64,000 nucleotides of DNA from Sterolibacterium sp. (GTDB lineage Bacteria > Pseudomonadota > Gammaproteobacteria > Burkholderiales > Rhodocyclaceae): NCBI GenBank assembly GCA_028713555.1, contig JAQTOA010000007.1:62001-126000 (forward strand), read 5' to 3'. The position numbers were made by a program, and so were the translations under genes. Below the pieces are notes generated by a model that was not told where the DNA came from, did no database searches, and saw only the letters and a program-made list of their open reading frames with translations. The first letter of the stretch is position 1; every line of letters begins with the position of its first letter. Positions 9,671 to 20,101 of the stretch are shown one piece after another.

Positions 9671-10753
9671 TTATCCGTAAGCAATAATCTCACGGGCGAT
9701 CAGGTCGAGCGGTACGATCTTGTCCACGCCGCCGAGTTTGATGGCCTCCTTAGGCATGCCAAATACCACGCAGGTGGACTCGTCCTCGGCCACGGTCTGG
9801 GCGCCCGCCTGATGCATTTCCAGCAGGCCGCGCGCGCCGTCGTCTCCCATGCCGGTCATGATGATGCCCAAGGCATTTTTTCCGGCGACCTGGGCGACCG
9901 AACGAAACAGCACGTCCACCGAAGGCTTGTGGCGGTTGACCAGCGGCCCGTCGGCGACCTCGACGATGTACTGGGCGCCGCTACGACGCAGCAGCATGTG
10001 GCGCCCGCCCGGCGCGATCAGGGCGCGGCCGGGTATTACGCGGTCATTGTTCTGGGCTTCGCGCACCTCAAGCTGGCAAAGCGAGTTCAAGCGTTCGGCG
10101 AACAAGGCAGTGAATTTTTCCGGCATATGTTGGACCACGACGATCCCCGGACAGACGCCGGGCAGCATGGTCAGCACCGCTTCCAGGGCCTGCGTGCCGC
10201 CGGTCGAGGTGCCGATGGCGATGATGCTTTCGGTGGTTTTCGACATCGCCGTGGAAGCCGCCGCGCGCGCCGCCAGCATCGCGTCGGCAGTCAGCTTGGG
10301 CGAAGGGGCTGCCAAGGTGCAGCTGGGATGGATATTGCGCACGTTAGAGCGCGCCGCCGAGCGTACCGCCGTGACCAGATCGTTGGAAGCATCCTGGAGA
10401 AATTGCTTCACGCCCATCTTGGGCTTGGTGATGATCGCCACAGCGCCGGCGGCGAGCGCTTCCATGGTGGTTTCCGCGCCCTTTTCGGCCAGCGATGAGC
10501 AGATTACCACCGGCGTCGGATGTTCGGCCATGATCTTCCTGAGGAAGGTGATGCCGTCCATGCGCGGCATTTCGACGTCCAGGGTGATCACGTCGGGCCA
10601 GTTGGTCCTCATCCGATCGAGCGCGAACAGCGGATCGGCCGCTGCGCCGATGACCTGGATGTCGGGTTCCCGCTCCAGGTTCTCGCGGATCACCTGACGC
10701 ACCACGGCCGAATCATCGACAATCATTACGCGGATTTTGGGTCCATTAGCCAT
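9671..10753 (-). CDS. cheB: Chemotaxis response regulator / protein-glutamate methylesterase CheB
   Basis: 360 residues. The N-terminal receiver domain has the phosphoacceptor Asp59 ([13 protein letters not shown]) and conserved VDDSAVVR. A linker of about 50 residues leads to the methylesterase domain with catalytic Ser (AIGTSTGG), His (VVQHMPEKF) and Asp ([10 protein letters not shown]). When phosphorylated by CheA it removes methyl groups from receptor glutamates, giving adaptation. The start ATG overlaps the stop of the upstream cheD by 8 nt (ATGGCTAA), which indicates translational coupling. Length and motifs are all as expected for the family. Confidence 0.97.
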   Translation of the reverse strand: MANGPKIRVMIVDDSAVVRQVIRENLEREPDIQVIGAAADPLFALDRMRTNWPDVITLDVEMPRMDGITFLRKIMAEHPTPVVICSSLAEKGAETTMEALAAGAVAIITKPKMGVKQFLQDASNDLVTAVRSAARSNVRNIHPSCTLAAPSPKLTADAMLAARAAASTAMSKTTESIIAIGTSTGGTQALEAVLTMLPGVCPGIVVVQHMPEKFTALFAERLNSLCQLEVREAQNNDRVIPGRALIAPGGRHMLLRRSGAQYIVEVADGPLVNRHKPSVDVLFRSVAQVAGKNALGIIMTGMGDDGARGLLEMHQAGAQTVAEDESTCVVFGMPKEAIKLGGVDKIVPLDLIAREIIAYG

Positions 10754-11273
10754 GCGTCTGTGCCTTCAGTTTATCGGCGAAACGAATTTGCACTTCGCCA
10801 TTGGCCAGATCGAAAATCAGCTTGCGGTGGCCCGCGCCACCGGCATGTTCCGCCAGGAGCGGAATGCCGCGCTGCTTGAGGAACTGGCGTGCCACGGCGA
10901 TGTTGTTTTCGCCGACATTGAGACTGGAGCGTGCCTGAGGGAACATGTCGCCGCCACCGAACAGCTTCGCCTGGAATTGCTCGGGGCGGCAGCCGCTTTT
11001 CAGTATGGCCTGATCGAACAGGGCGAAGGCTTCATCTGCAAAGTGACCATCAAGAACCTCTTCTTTGGTTTTCGCTCGACTGGGCACCAGAAAATGGCAC
11101 ATGCCGCCGATTTGCCGGCGCGGCTGCCAGAGCGTCACGGTGACGCAGGAGCCAAGCAGGGTTTCCAGTTGCAGCGGCGCCTCGCCGAAATGGAAATCGC
11201 CGGCATTGAGAAAAATGCGCGGCGGCGGAGGGGGCCTGTTCGGCAAGGTCAAGTTCAATGGCAGGTGCGTCAT
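10746..11273 (-). CDS. cheD: Chemoreceptor glutamine deamidase CheD (second copy, between cheR and cheB)
   Basis: 175 residues; the ATG at 11273 overlaps the cheR stop as ATGA, which fixes the start. CheD motifs are intact: Cys43 in [14 protein letters not shown] and His60 in [10 protein letters not shown], plus [11 protein letters not shown] run of prolines (residues 14-18) precedes the domain. It shares only the family core with the other CheD of the cluster, so the two are diverged rather than a recent duplication, and it lacks that copy's IELF tail. Two CheDs flanking CheB suggest specialised receptors or partners (inference). Confidence 0.92.
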   Translation of the reverse strand: MTHLPLNLTLPNRPPPPPRIFLNAGDFHFGEAPLQLETLLGSCVTVTLWQPRRQIGGMCHFLVPSRAKTKEEVLDGHFADEAFALFDQAILKSGCRPEQFQAKLFGGGDMFPQARSSLNVGENNIAVARQFLKQRGIPLLAEHAGGAGHRKLIFDLANGEVQIRFADKLKAQTHG

Positions 11274-12082
11274 GGCAACTGATAGATGGTTGGCTGGACC
11301 GCTTTCACGCAGTCGGTTATGCCGTTGAGGCTTTCCGAGTGGCCGATGATCAGATAGCCGCCCGGCAGCAATTGCCGTGAAATCCGTTCCACCACCTGGC
11401 GCTTGGTATCGCCATCGAAATAGATCATGACATTGCGCAGGAAAATGACATTGAACTTGCTCATGCCGGGCAGGGTGGTATTCAGATTGACTTGCATGAA
11501 ATGGGTATGGCTGCGCAGTTCCGGGGAGATGATGAAGCTCCCTTCGTTTTCGCGCACGCCCTTCAGGCAATATTTGCGCAGGTAGTCCTTTGGCAGGCCG
11601 CGGGTGCGGTCAAGCCAGTAAAGGCCGCGCTTGGCCACCGCCAGCACTGACTGGCTGATGTCGGACCCGGTCACCGACCAGTTTCCCTTGATGCCTAGAG
11701 TATCGGCCAGCACCATGGCGATGGTGTAGATCTCTTCGCCGGTCGAACTGGCGGCGCTCCATACGTCGAAAGGCCGGCCGGGCGGATGCTTGGCCAGAAT
11801 GTTTTTGGCCAGAAATTCGAAATGTTTTTCCTCGCGGAAAAAATAGGTCTCGTTGGTGGTGAGCAGATCCACCATCACCTGCAATTCCTCTTCCGCGCCA
11901 GGAGCGGAAACCATCCGGTGATATTCGCTAAAGGTGCCCAGGCCGTAGTGCTTGAGCCGTCGCCCGAGGCGTCCTACCAGCAGCACCTGCTTCGAATCGG
12001 CGAGGCTGATGCCGGCGATCTTGTAGATAAGTTTCTGGAAAAGCTTGAACTCGGCATCGGTGATGTTGGGGCTGTCGATCAT
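11270..12082 (-). CDS. cheR: Chemoreceptor methyltransferase CheR
   Basis: 270 residues. CheR uses S-adenosylmethionine to methylate receptor glutamates. The N-terminal helical domain (residues about 1-70) is followed by the SAM-binding domain with VWSAASSTGEEIYTIAM, DISQSVLAVAKRGLY and FNVIFLRNVMIYFD. The C-terminal segment PGGYLIIGHSESLNGI is diagnostic. No clear Shine-Dalgarno precedes the ATG. It opens the che gene cluster downstream of the hybrid kinase (66-bp gap) and its stop codon overlaps the start of cheD. Chemoreceptors in this window end in aromatic pentapeptides that could tether this enzyme. Confidence 0.96.
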   Translation of the reverse strand: MIDSPNITDAEFKLFQKLIYKIAGISLADSKQVLLVGRLGRRLKHYGLGTFSEYHRMVSAPGAEEELQVMVDLLTTNETYFFREEKHFEFLAKNILAKHPPGRPFDVWSAASSTGEEIYTIAMVLADTLGIKGNWSVTGSDISQSVLAVAKRGLYWLDRTRGLPKDYLRKYCLKGVRENEGSFIISPELRSHTHFMQVNLNTTLPGMSKFNVIFLRNVMIYFDGDTKRQVVERISRQLLPGGYLIIGHSESLNGITDCVKAVQPTIYQLP

Positions 12083-12148
12083 GGTAGTGGAATTATACGC
12101 TGGGGTACTTTCTGCTAAATTGATCTACCACAGGACAGATGGCAGGCG

Positions 12149-14851
12149 CTAAGCGTGCCCGCTCCCGCGTAATATTTCGAGCGCTTTCTGGTAATCGAAG
12201 GCCTCGATAGCTTGCAGCAAGCTTTCTCCGGTTGTGCCCAGGCCAGCGCGCAGGCGTGCGGACTCTTCCCGTGCCAAGTCGTTGACCGCCATATCCCCGG
12301 TTTCCAGCAGTGCTTCAAAATCCGACAGTAGTGCGCTTAGCCGGGATAAATCCTGGTCAGTCGACGGTTCCTGTTTTTCAGTCAGAGCCTGGCGGAGAGC
12401 GGCGATCAGCGGCGTCAGTTCGGCGACCAGCGTGCTGTGGCCGGAGTCGATCCGATCCGCCGCGCTGCCTTGCTGGATAGCAGACTGAAGATCTGCGGCG
12501 GCTTCGGATATTCGTGACGCGCCGATCATGCCGGCAGAACCTTTCAGGGTATGCGCCAGTTTCTTGACGGCCGCAAAATCGCCTGACGCCATGCTCTCGG
12601 AGAGACGTGCTGCGTCCTGCGCATGAGAGTCGACAAACATGGACAGTATCCGCGCATACTTGGTCACATTGCCGCGCACCAGCGCCAAGCCACGCTCCGC
12701 GTCCAGGCCGGAAATCCCCGCCAGATCTTGCCGCAATTTGGCTGAATCCGGGGTTGGCGTGCTCCCTGCCGCCGTCTTTGTTACTGGTGCGGCTGGCGAT
12801 GTTGGCATGGTGATCCCACGGGGATTCCCTCCGGTCACGGGCAACCACTTGATCAGCATCGCATAGAGGACATCCGGATTCACCGGTTTGGGCACAAAGT
12901 CGTTCATCCCGGCTTCCAGGCAGGCACGCCGATCTGCGTCGAAGGCGTTGGCGGTCATGGCCAGGATCGGCGTGAACTCTCGCCCCGGCAGGGAGTGAAT
13001 CACGCGGGTGGCTTCCAGGCCATCCATATTGGGCATCTGCACGTCCATCAGGATCAGGTCATAGGCCGTGGCGCGCGCCTTATCTACCGCCTCGACTCCG
13101 TCTGTCGCCGTATCCACGGCCAAGTTCGCCCCGTGTAGTAATTCCAGAGCGACTTCGCGATTCACGGCGTTGTCCTCGGCAAGCAACAGCAGCGTGCCGC
13201 CGGGGCGGTTGCGCAGTTGGGTCTCGGCGTTCGTGTCGCCTCCGGCAACGTCGGTGGTGGCGAGCGGCAGGATGCCGTGGCCGCGGCCAAGGCGGGCGGT
13301 GAACCAGAAGGTGCTGCCTTTCCCCTGTTCGCTCTCGACTCCGGCCTTCCCTCCCATCAGTTGCGCCAAATGCCGGGTGATGGACAGGCCCAGGCCGGTC
13401 CCCCCGTATTTGCGGGTGGTCGAGACATCTGACTGCTCGAAGGCCTGGAACAGGCCGGGAATCTTTTCCGGGGGAATGCCGATGCCGGTGTCCTGGACTT
13501 CGAAACGCAGCAGAAGCTTGTCCCCGCTGTCTTCCATAACTCGGACGCGCACGGCGATGGAACCGTGCGCGGTAAATTTTATGGCATTGGCGGTGTAGTT
13601 GAGCAGCGCTTGGCGCAGCCTGGTCGGGTCGCCGCGCAGCCAGGGGGGGACGCCGTCGGAATCGACTTCGAATGCCAGCCCCTTGGTGCGAACCTGGTCG
13701 GAGATCAGCGAGCGGACATGATCCAGAATGGCTCCCAGAGGGAAATCGGTGTGTTCCAGTTGGAACTGTCCGGCCTCGATCTTGGACAGATCGAGGATGT
13801 CGTTGATGATGGACAAGAGGTGGGCGGCGGCGGCGTCAATCTTGCTAAGCCGTTCGGCTTGCGCGGGAGTCGGATCGGCGTTGCGCAACAGGTGGGTGAG
13901 ACCGATGATGGCGTTCATCGGCGTGCGGATTTCGTGGCTCATGTTGGACAGGAAGCTGCTCTTGGCGCGGTTGGCGGTTTCGGCCGCATCCCTGGCTTCC
14001 GCCAGTTCGAAGGTGCGGGCCAGCACCTGTTCCTCCAGATGGTAACGATGGCGGTCGAGTTCCGCGCCCAGGCGTTTCTTTTCGGTGATGTCTTCCTTGA
14101 CCGCGACATAATGGGTGATGCACCCGTCGGTCTGGTGGATGGGGGTAATGACCGCAAATTCGACATATTCGCTGCCGTCCTTGCGCCGGTTGTGAAACTC
14201 GCCTTTCCAGGATTGGCCCTGGGTGAGCGCACTCCACATTGCTACGTAGGTCCCGGGCGGTGTCTTGCCCGAATTCAGAATGCGCGGATTCTGGCCGATG
14301 GCTTCTGTGCGGCTATACCCCGTGTTCCGGACGAAAGCCTGGTTTACATATTCGATCTCGGCGTCGAGGTTGGTGATGACGACGCTCTCCGGGCTTTGTT
14401 CCACGGCCAGGGAGAGCTTGCGGAGTTGGTCCTCGGCGGCATGGCGCTCGGTGATGTCGTGCACCAACGAGAAAATGCATTGTTCGCCCCGAAAATTGAG
14501 CACATGAGCGGAAACCAGCACCATAATCTTCTTGCCATTCTTGGCGGCGAGGGCGACTTCCATGCCTTCGGCATGGCCATCACGCCGCAATGCCGCCACC
14601 ACTTGTTGCCGGTTTTCCGGGTGGAGAAGAACAGTGTCGGACGGAGTACTGCCGACGATTTCGTCGCGAGTCCTGCCGAGCAGTCGCAGATAGCTGTGGT
14701 TGGCATCCACGATTCGTCCATCTTCGAGGCGGCTGATTGACATGGGCTCCGGGCTGTTCATGAATGCCACATGGTAGAAATCTTCGCTCTCGCCGAGCTT
14801 TGTCTGCTGTTCTCTCATTCGAGCTTGTCCGCTTGTCGCCAACTCAGCCAT
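12149..14851 (-). CDS. Cytoplasmic hybrid histidine kinase (PAS-PAS-HisKA-HATPase-REC-HPt)
   Basis: 900 residues from the ATG at 14851, whose ATGGCTGA overlaps the stop of the HD-GYP gene by 8 nt. No membrane segment is seen. Two PAS domains (about residues 20-250) are followed by a HisKA domain ([18 protein letters not shown]), an HATPase with NAIKFT, DTGIGIP and GTGLGLSI, a receiver domain ([13 protein letters not shown]) and a C-terminal HPt domain with its His in [13 protein letters not shown]. All phosphorelay residues are present, so a full His-Asp-His relay is expected. The second PAS carries the [17 protein letters not shown] pattern common in redox/oxygen-type PAS proteins. The output partner is probably one of the regulators encoded just upstream (inference from operon). 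Confidence 0.92.
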   Translation of the reverse strand: MAELATSGQARMREQQTKLGESEDFYHVAFMNSPEPMSISRLEDGRIVDANHSYLRLLGRTRDEIVGSTPSDTVLLHPENRQQVVAALRRDGHAEGMEVALAAKNGKKIMVLVSAHVLNFRGEQCIFSLVHDITERHAAEDQLRKLSLAVEQSPESVVITNLDAEIEYVNQAFVRNTGYSRTEAIGQNPRILNSGKTPPGTYVAMWSALTQGQSWKGEFHNRRKDGSEYVEFAVITPIHQTDGCITHYVAVKEDITEKKRLGAELDRHRYHLEEQVLARTFELAEARDAAETANRAKSSFLSNMSHEIRTPMNAIIGLTHLLRNADPTPAQAERLSKIDAAAAHLLSIINDILDLSKIEAGQFQLEHTDFPLGAILDHVRSLISDQVRTKGLAFEVDSDGVPPWLRGDPTRLRQALLNYTANAIKFTAHGSIAVRVRVMEDSGDKLLLRFEVQDTGIGIPPEKIPGLFQAFEQSDVSTTRKYGGTGLGLSITRHLAQLMGGKAGVESEQGKGSTFWFTARLGRGHGILPLATTDVAGGDTNAETQLRNRPGGTLLLLAEDNAVNREVALELLHGANLAVDTATDGVEAVDKARATAYDLILMDVQMPNMDGLEATRVIHSLPGREFTPILAMTANAFDADRRACLEAGMNDFVPKPVNPDVLYAMLIKWLPVTGGNPRGITMPTSPAAPVTKTAAGSTPTPDSAKLRQDLAGISGLDAERGLALVRGNVTKYARILSMFVDSHAQDAARLSESMASGDFAAVKKLAHTLKGSAGMIGASRISEAAADLQSAIQQGSAADRIDSGHSTLVAELTPLIAALRQALTEKQEPSTDQDLSRLSALLSDFEALLETGDMAVNDLAREESARLRAGLGTTGESLLQAIEAFDYQKALEILRGSGHA

Positions 14852-15989
14852 GATCACGGTAATGCTCGGCAATCAACGCAAATTCGGCGAAGCCGCTCAG
14901 GAAAGCATCGGTGATGTCCGGATCGAACTGGCGGCCGCGTTCGGCGGCAATGATTTCGCGTGCCTGGTCGGGAGGGATCGGTTGCTTGTACACCCGCATC
15001 GAGATCAGCGCGTCGAAGACGTCCGCCAACGCCATCAGCCGCGCGGAGATAGGGATGGCGTCGCCGACCAGGCCATCCGGATAGCCGCCGCCATCCCAGC
15101 GTTCATGGTGCCAGTGGGCGATTTCCTTGGCCAGCGCGAGGAAATCCACAGCCTGGTCGATGTCCTGCTCGGACAGGTCGATGGCGTCGCTGCCCAGTTG
15201 GGCGTGGGTTTTCATGATTACCCACTCTTCCTCGGTGAGTTTGCCGGGTTTCAACAGGATGTGGTCGGGAATGCCGACCTTACCGATGTCATGGAGGGGG
15301 GCAGAGCGCGTCAGCATGTCGATGTAGTGCTTATCCAGGGTGGATGCGAAACGGGGGTGTTTTTCGAGGAGGATGGCCAGTTGATGGACGTAGTGCTGGG
15401 TGCGCAGGATGTGGTTGCCGGTTTCCGGGTCGCGGGTCTCGGCAAGGTGTGCCAGGGCGCGAATACTGACGGTCTGGATCAGTTCGTTCTCTGCCATGCG
15501 GCGCGCTACTTCGGCCTCCAGCATGGCGTTCTGGTCGTGCAGCCAATCGCGCGCCCGCTTGGCCAGCAACTGGCTGCGTACCCGGGCCAGCACCACGATG
15601 GGTGTGATGGGCTTGTTGATATAGTCGACAGCGCCGAGTTGCAGTCCGCGTTCCTCGTCCCGGGCGTCGCCCAGAGCCGTGACGAACATCACCGGAATAT
15701 CGCGCGTGACTGGCGATTCGCGCAAATACTGCATGACGGTGTAGCCATCCATGTTGGGCATCATGACATCCAGCAGGATCAAGGCCGGGCGTGGCTCCTG
15801 GGCGGCGTAGCGCAGAGCGGCATGGCCGGAATTTGCCGCCTTGACGCGATAACCCGCCTCGCACAGCAGTCCGCCCAGCACGCCGAGATTCTCCGGCATG
15901 TCGTCTACAATCAGCACCAGCTCTCCCGTTCCACTGGGACTTCCTTCTTCGGCCAAGAGCGTGAGTGGGGATTTGGCACTGATGTTCAT
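14844..15989 (-). CDS. HD-GYP response regulator (RpfG-type c-di-GMP phosphodiesterase)
   Basis: 381 residues from the ATG at 15989, overlapping the preceding stop as ATGA. The receiver domain (about 25-150) has [13 protein letters not shown] and the phosphoacceptor in [14 protein letters not shown] helical linker leads to the HD-GYP domain with [25 protein letters not shown] and [13 protein letters not shown]. The HD pair and the GYP motif are intact, so c-di-GMP hydrolysis is expected, controlled by phosphorylation. It sits between two hybrid kinases and upstream of cheR, which ties c-di-GMP turnover to the chemotaxis genes. Confidence 0.93.
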   Translation of the reverse strand: MNISAKSPLTLLAEEGSPSGTGELVLIVDDMPENLGVLGGLLCEAGYRVKAANSGHAALRYAAQEPRPALILLDVMMPNMDGYTVMQYLRESPVTRDIPVMFVTALGDARDEERGLQLGAVDYINKPITPIVVLARVRSQLLAKRARDWLHDQNAMLEAEVARRMAENELIQTVSIRALAHLAETRDPETGNHILRTQHYVHQLAILLEKHPRFASTLDKHYIDMLTRSAPLHDIGKVGIPDHILLKPGKLTEEEWVIMKTHAQLGSDAIDLSEQDIDQAVDFLALAKEIAHWHHERWDGGGYPDGLVGDAIPISARLMALADVFDALISMRVYKQPIPPDQAREIIAAERGRQFDPDITDAFLSGFAEFALIAEHYRDHG

Positions 15990-17107
15990 TGCAGTTGTCC
16001 CAGCCGATCGCTCAATTTCTGCAAAGCGGCCTGGGTTTCTTCGCCGCGGTCGAGCAGTGCAACCAACTTTTGCATGAAGTCCTGCACCAGGTTTTCCAGG
16101 GTTTCCTCTTGTCCGGTGGTCAGCCCCAGATGGACGAAAGCGTTTGCCATGTCTTCCTCGAGCCTCAGCATGAGCTGCGCGCTGGCCGCGCGGTCGCGCA
16201 GATAGTCCTCGCGCAAGTTGCCCAGGGAGGTGCGCAGGCTTTCGAGGGCGCTCAGGATGCCGGCCTGGCTGCGGTTCTTTACTTCGGTGGTCTCGATTGC
16301 CTGCAGGCGCGAATCGGCGCCCTGGGCGGCGACGGAAAGATTGTCGCGCAGCCGGCCACAAAAATCCGGGTCGGAAAGCGGCATGTTGTTGACCATCAGG
16401 GTGACGCGTTCGAAGTTATGCACGCTGCGATTGTGGAACTCGAAAATGCGCTCCAGTCCCCGCACATGATTGAGCACCGAGGTTTCCAGCGGAAGATTGG
16501 CGCCGGCGGCGCTGAGGGTCAGGGTGCGTTGGGCGACCCGGGTCTGCACCACGCCGTCGAGCTTGTAGCGCTGCATCAGTTCGAGCAGGCCTTCGGCGAT
16601 TTCCTGCTCGGTATCCATGGCGATCAGTTTGCTCATGAATTGCAGGACCAGGCCCGATTCATCCATGCTGGCCAGCGCCAGCGTGGCCAGGTACTCGGAG
16701 GATTCATATTGTTCCTCCAGTGCGCGCTTGCTCTTGACGATCTGTTGCGCCACCTTGATCTTGCGCAGCACTTCTTCCGGCGCGAAGGGCTTGACGATGA
16801 AATCCTCGCCGCCGGCATCGTAGCCGGCGAGCCGCGCTTCGATGGTGTCGTTGCCGGAAATAAAGGTCACCGGGATGCGGTTCAGCAGGGTGTCGTCCTT
16901 GATCTGGCGGCAAAAGCTGTAGCCGTCCATGCCGGGCAGATTGACATCGAGCAGGAACATGCCGGGCCTTTCCTCGACCAACCGGGCCTGACAGGCTTCG
17001 GCGCTCTCGAAGGTTTCTACCGCATACTCCGCTTCGAGAATGGCGCGTATGACCTCAAGGACAACGGCATCGTCGTCGACGACAAATACTTTGAATGGAT
17101 CACTCAT
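15986..17107 (-). CDS. Response regulator with REC, GAF-like region and C-terminal coiled coil
   Basis: 373 residues. The receiver domain spans about 1-125 (VFVVDDDAVVLEVI, MFLLDVNLPGMDG, FIVKPFAPEEVL). A short coiled coil (about 126-150) is followed by a GAF-like segment (about 155-260) and a long predicted coiled coil (about 275-373). There is no DNA-binding or enzymatic output domain that I recognise. The gene begins 1 nt past the stop of the upstream hybrid kinase and ends in an ATGA overlap with the HD-GYP gene, so it probably works in the same phosphorelay. An adaptor or scaffold role is only a guess. Confidence 0.85.
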   Translation of the reverse strand: MSDPFKVFVVDDDAVVLEVIRAILEAEYAVETFESAEACQARLVEERPGMFLLDVNLPGMDGYSFCRQIKDDTLLNRIPVTFISGNDTIEARLAGYDAGGEDFIVKPFAPEEVLRKIKVAQQIVKSKRALEEQYESSEYLATLALASMDESGLVLQFMSKLIAMDTEQEIAEGLLELMQRYKLDGVVQTRVAQRTLTLSAAGANLPLETSVLNHVRGLERIFEFHNRSVHNFERVTLMVNNMPLSDPDFCGRLRDNLSVAAQGADSRLQAIETTEVKNRSQAGILSALESLRTSLGNLREDYLRDRAASAQLMLRLEEDMANAFVHLGLTTGQEETLENLVQDFMQKLVALLDRGEETQAALQKLSDRLGQLQ

Positions 17108-17108
17108 C

Positions 17109-20009
17109 CTATTCTCCTTCGGTCTTAGAGTAGCTGCTGCTGGAGGCAGCCTGTTGCGCCAGGCCGAGTGCCGTGCGGATTTCCTTGCTCGCCCGGGCGA
17201 CCGCGCGTTCCATCCGGTCGAGCAATTCCTCCGCGGGATCGTCCTGTTTCAATGCGATATCCAGCGCCGAGGCGATGGTATGCAGATCGTTCATGCCGAG
17301 CATGCCGACGCGGCCCTTGAGGGCATGGACGGACTTGCGCGCCGCATCCTGTTGGCCTGCCGCCAGGGACTGTCGAATCTCGCTTGCGTAACCGGGTGCA
17401 TTGGCGACGAAATCCGCCAGCCAGTGATGGTAGCGCGTCTCGTTGCCGGCAAAACGGGTCAGACCTGCTGCGATGTCGATGCTTGGTTCCTCCCCCGTCA
17501 AGGGGGAGGTTAGGTGGGGGATGGGGTTGGTAGTTTGCATGGTATCTAAACCCATCCCCCTCCCGGCCTCCCCCTTGAAGGGGGAGGAGTGGGAAGCCTG
17601 ATGCTTGGAACGAGGCAGCCACTTCGCCAGGATGCGATGGAAACTGGTGGCATCGAAAGGCTTGCCGATATGATCGTTCATGCCGGCCGAGCGGCTGGCC
17701 TCGATCTCATGCGTCATGGTATGCGCCGACATGGCGATGATCGGCAGTTGTTCGAAGCCGGTTCGCGCCCGGATCGCACGGGTGGCGGTCAGGCCGTCCA
17801 TGACCGGCATCTGGATGTCCATCAGGATCAGGTCGAAACCGGCCGGGCCGGTTTCGCCGAGGATGTCGAGAGCCTCCTGGCCATTATTTGCCATGTGCGT
17901 TGCGATGCCGACCGTGCCGAGCAGTTCGGCGACGATCTCGCGGTTCATGGGCTGATCCTCGACGACCAGCACCCGCGTATTCCGATAGCATAGCGGCGGG
18001 GTTTCCTGGCCGGCCGACGGCTTTCCTTCCGACTGCTCGCCGGCTTCGCCGAGGCTGAGCCAGAGCCGCACACGGAAGGTCGTGCCGTTGCCTTCGCGAC
18101 TCTCGACGCTGATGTCGCCATCCATCATTTTTGCCAGGCGCCGGCTGATCACCAGGCCGAGTCCAGTGCCGCCGTATTTGCGGCTCATGCTGGCGTCGGC
18201 CTGGGAGAAGGGCTTGAACAGCCGTTCCAGGTCTTCCTGGCGTATGCCTATCCCGGTGTCGGCGACTTCAATGTCCAGGCAGACACGGTTTTTTTCGCGG
18301 GCATGCAGGCCGATACGCACTTCGATGCCGCCGCTCGGGGTGAACTTGACGGCATTGCCGATCAGGTTGAACAGGATCTGTTCGAGCCGCAGGGGATCGC
18401 CGACCAGGATATCGGGGACGGCCTCATCGATATGCTCGACCAGGGTCAATCCTTTTTCGGCGGCCTTGTGGGCCATCACGGAATTGCTGCGCGAAACCAG
18501 CTTGCGCAGGCTGAAGGGAATGGATTCGAACGCCATGCGGCCAGCGGCGATCTTGGACAAATCGAGCAAGTCGTTGATGATGTGGGCCAGGTGCTTGCCG
18601 GAGGTGGCGATCTTGTCCAGGTAGTCGCGCTGCTTGGCATCGGTCGTCAGGTCGCGGGCCAGGGAGGAGAGCCCGATCACGGCATTCAGCGGGGTGCGCA
18701 GTTCGTGGCTGATGTTGGCGAGAAACTCGTCCTTGGTTCGGTCGGCAAGTTGCGCGGCCGCTAGCGCTGCGCTGAGTTCGGCGGTGCGTTGGCGCACCAT
18801 GTTTTCCAGGCGGGTTTGATACTCCCTGAGTTGTTCTTCGATCAGTTTTCTATTGTGCCGGTTTCTTATGAGGGCAATGATCGTCAAAGACTGCAATAGA
18901 AAAATAATCGTCAGGCCGAGCGCCATGGTTTTGTGTTCTTCCCAGAACGTCGGTATGCGATTGAGAAAGACGCTGTGGTCCGGAAGCCGGTCCGGTTCGC
19001 CGCCCCAGCGTTGGATCTGGGCCCAGTCAAAGATCGGCACGGCTTGGTTGTCCACATGCGTTACCGGCTGGGTCAATTGAAGTTTTCCGTTCAGGATGTC
19101 GATGGCGGTTACTCCGGCTTTCTCGCCGAGGGTCTTGACGTTGATTACCGAGCCGCCGATGCCGCCGTTGACGAGGTTGAAGTCATACAGGCCAAAAACC
19201 GGTGCGTTGGCCGCTTTGACGATCATCCCCTCCACCTCGTAGGCCAGGGTGACGCGGCCGCGAATATCCCGGTTGTATTGCAGGAATAGGATGACGGTAT
19301 GCGGGGGGAGATGGGCCACCCGTTTCAGCAGGTCATCGAGCGCAAGTTCGCCGGTGGTTTCGATTTCCGGTTTGGCCGGCAGGGCCGTTGCAATTTTGAC
19401 GGCTTCCGCCGCCATTTTCCGGTCGGCTTCGCTGCTGCCCCCAACGAACACCACCCGCCGGGTATTTGGAAACAGTTCGAGCGCTCGATCCAGGGTTCCC
19501 TTGATGTCGAATTGAGCCAGCAGGCTGATGAAGCGGCGATTTCCCGCCTTCGCGGCGGCAGGCATCGGCGCCTGGACGGTGATCGCCGGCGCGGTTGGAG
19601 CCAGGAGCTTGCCTTCATTCAGCAGAAAGCCCAGGGCCGGTTGTTGCACCGTGATGATCAGGCCGATTTTCCGATACGCATATTTGGCCAGCAACTGGTC
19701 GCGCAAGCGAGCGCGATGCAACCGATCTTCCTTGCGGCGCTCCAGGTCGAGAAACTCGTAATACAGTCTGTTGGCGCTGATCCCGGCGGCATTGATGGCG
19801 GCGAGAAAGCCATCGTCGAATATTTGAATGCCCCTGCCGCCGTGGCCATAGGAGTAGAGCAGCAGGATGTTTTTTTGCTCGGCGCGCGGCAACGTTTCCT
19901 GAACCGATTGCGCCGACAGCGGGTTGGCGAGAATGGCGCAGATCAGCAGACCCAGCAGAAGGTCCGATGGAAGAAGGTTGATCAGGATGCGTTTCGGGTT
20001 GGGGAACAT
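17109..20009 (-). CDS. Membrane hybrid histidine kinase with ABC substrate-binding-like sensor (HisKA-HATPase-REC-HPt)
   Basis: 966 residues. A signal/anchor segment (about 12-33) precedes a periplasmic domain (about 45-350) of the ABC transporter substrate-binding type (VQQPALGFLLNEGK, VVFVGGSSEADRKMA). A membrane helix at about 362-385 follows, then HisKA (SHELRTPLNAVIGLSSLA), HATPase (NAVKFTPSG, DTGIGI, GTGLGLVISRRLAK), REC (LILMDIQMPVMDG) and HPt (VHALKGRVGMLG). Between REC and HPt the coding sequence contains a palindromic repeat insertion (17489-17587), read as SPFKGEAGRGMG and SPLTGEE. A small-molecule ligand sensor is expected. First gene of the four-gene phosphorelay operon; divergent from the FixJ-like regulator. 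Confidence 0.92.
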   Translation of the reverse strand: MFPNPKRILINLLPSDLLLGLLICAILANPLSAQSVQETLPRAEQKNILLLYSYGHGGRGIQIFDDGFLAAINAAGISANRLYYEFLDLERRKEDRLHRARLRDQLLAKYAYRKIGLIITVQQPALGFLLNEGKLLAPTAPAITVQAPMPAAAKAGNRRFISLLAQFDIKGTLDRALELFPNTRRVVFVGGSSEADRKMAAEAVKIATALPAKPEIETTGELALDDLLKRVAHLPPHTVILFLQYNRDIRGRVTLAYEVEGMIVKAANAPVFGLYDFNLVNGGIGGSVINVKTLGEKAGVTAIDILNGKLQLTQPVTHVDNQAVPIFDWAQIQRWGGEPDRLPDHSVFLNRIPTFWEEHKTMALGLTIIFLLQSLTIIALIRNRHNRKLIEEQLREYQTRLENMVRQRTAELSAALAAAQLADRTKDEFLANISHELRTPLNAVIGLSSLARDLTTDAKQRDYLDKIATSGKHLAHIINDLLDLSKIAAGRMAFESIPFSLRKLVSRSNSVMAHKAAEKGLTLVEHIDEAVPDILVGDPLRLEQILFNLIGNAVKFTPSGGIEVRIGLHAREKNRVCLDIEVADTGIGIRQEDLERLFKPFSQADASMSRKYGGTGLGLVISRRLAKMMDGDISVESREGNGTTFRVRLWLSLGEAGEQSEGKPSAGQETPPLCYRNTRVLVVEDQPMNREIVAELLGTVGIATHMANNGQEALDILGETGPAGFDLILMDIQMPVMDGLTATRAIRARTGFEQLPIIAMSAHTMTHEIEASRSAGMNDHIGKPFDATSFHRILAKWLPRSKHQASHSSPFKGEAGRGMGLDTMQTTNPIPHLTSPLTGEEPSIDIAAGLTRFAGNETRYHHWLADFVANAPGYASEIRQSLAAGQQDAARKSVHALKGRVGMLGMNDLHTIASALDIALKQDDPAEELLDRMERAVARASKEIRTALGLAQQAASSSSYSKTEGE
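17489..17587. repeat. Intragenic REP-like palindromic repeat pair
   Basis: Two almost identical 21-bp palindromes, cctcccccgtcaagggggagg type, lie at 17489-17509 and 17567-17587. The sequences between them (tgggggatggg and cccatccccc) are also complementary, so the whole 99-bp block can fold on itself. It lies in the linker between the REC and HPt domains of the hybrid kinase and keeps the frame. This looks like a mobile REP/BIME-type unit inserted in a coding region. Confidence 0.8.
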
Positions 20010-20055
20010 GGCTACGCACTTACCCGATCCGGCGTCAATTTTCGCCGTTTACGCA

Positions 20056-20061
20056 TATAAT
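20056..20061 (+). promoter_or_regulatory. Candidate -10 box for the FixJ-like regulator
   Basis: A perfect TATAAT lies 40 nt before the ATG in the 92-bp divergent region. A poor -35 (GCGTCA, about 18 nt upstream) is the only candidate. No other strong signal was seen in this interval. Confidence 0.4.
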
Positions 20062-20101
20062 TCAACCTAGTTGGTAAAAGGGGCATGGAGCAGAACAAAC
20101 A

